From Zonotrichia leucophrys gambelii (Eukaryota; Chordata; Aves; Passeriformes; Passerellidae), in NCBI RefSeq assembly GCF_028769735.1, contig NC_088194.1:2550319-2614318 (forward strand): a stretch of 64,000 bases of DNA, given 5' to 3'. Below the pieces are notes generated by a model that had not been told where the DNA came from, did no database searches, and saw only the letters and a list, made by a program, of their open reading frames with translations. This document shows, piece by piece, positions 63,897-64,000 of this stretch. The first letter of the stretch is position 1. Every line of letters starts with the position of its first letter. Position numbers and translations under genes: made by a program.

Positions 63897-64000
63897 CTGG
63901 GGACACCCAGGGGACAGTCAGGGGACAAGGTCCCACGGCCCCGCTGTGCCCCCCATGGCCACGGTGTCCCCTGTGTCCCTCACCCTCCCCATGCCCAATG

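Overview
The window looks like GC-rich vertebrate genomic DNA, most probably from a bird microchromosome. It holds five vertebrate genes with short introns and very GC-rich codons, and almost every intron and spacer is filled with its own minisatellite. I recognise no transposon, CRISPR array, tRNA, rRNA or prokaryotic gene. The species cannot be named from the sequence alone.

Layout. KCNJ10 (inward-rectifier K+ channel Kir4.1) is on the + strand: a TATA-like promoter and noncoding exon near 2.7 kb, a 5.5-kb repeat-filled intron, and one complete coding exon at 8313-9452. Four genes follow on the - strand: F11R (JAM-A, 12731-25523, ten exons), USF1 (bHLH-leucine zipper factor, 28787-39099, nine coding exons plus an unresolved start exon), ARHGAP30 (RhoGAP, 43854-55240, twelve exons) and NECTIN4 (57495-63896, last six exons; the 5' end lies beyond the window). 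I assembled each gene by hand from splice sites. Exon phases agree throughout, and the F11R and ARHGAP30 joins give uninterrupted frames of 315 and 1191 residues. From memory of the human map, F11R-USF1-ARHGAP30-NECTIN4 is the human 1q23 order and orientation; KCNJ10 lying tail-to-tail against F11R is not the human arrangement.

Regulatory regions. A CpG-rich start with five evenly spaced CCAAT boxes, an E-box and an X-box-like palindrome precedes F11R. An array of YY1-type sites marks the USF1 start. A SOX-type inverted pair lies in a non-repetitive island of KCNJ10 intron 1. Poly(A) signals are visible for all five genes.

Most unusual feature. Several minisatellites contain pieces of the neighbouring exon together with its splice site. 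Twelve copies or relics of the KCNJ10 acceptor plus start codon lie before the real one. The end of the USF1 leucine-zipper exon with its donor is repeated eleven times, and the start of the USF1 last exon with its acceptor about four times, one copy forming an in-frame alternative terminal exon. The starts of USF1's V-M-Y-R exon and of ARHGAP30 exon 3 are repeated four and six times. The genes otherwise belong to unrelated pathways: glial K+ buffering, tight junctions, transcription, Rho signalling and cell adhesion.
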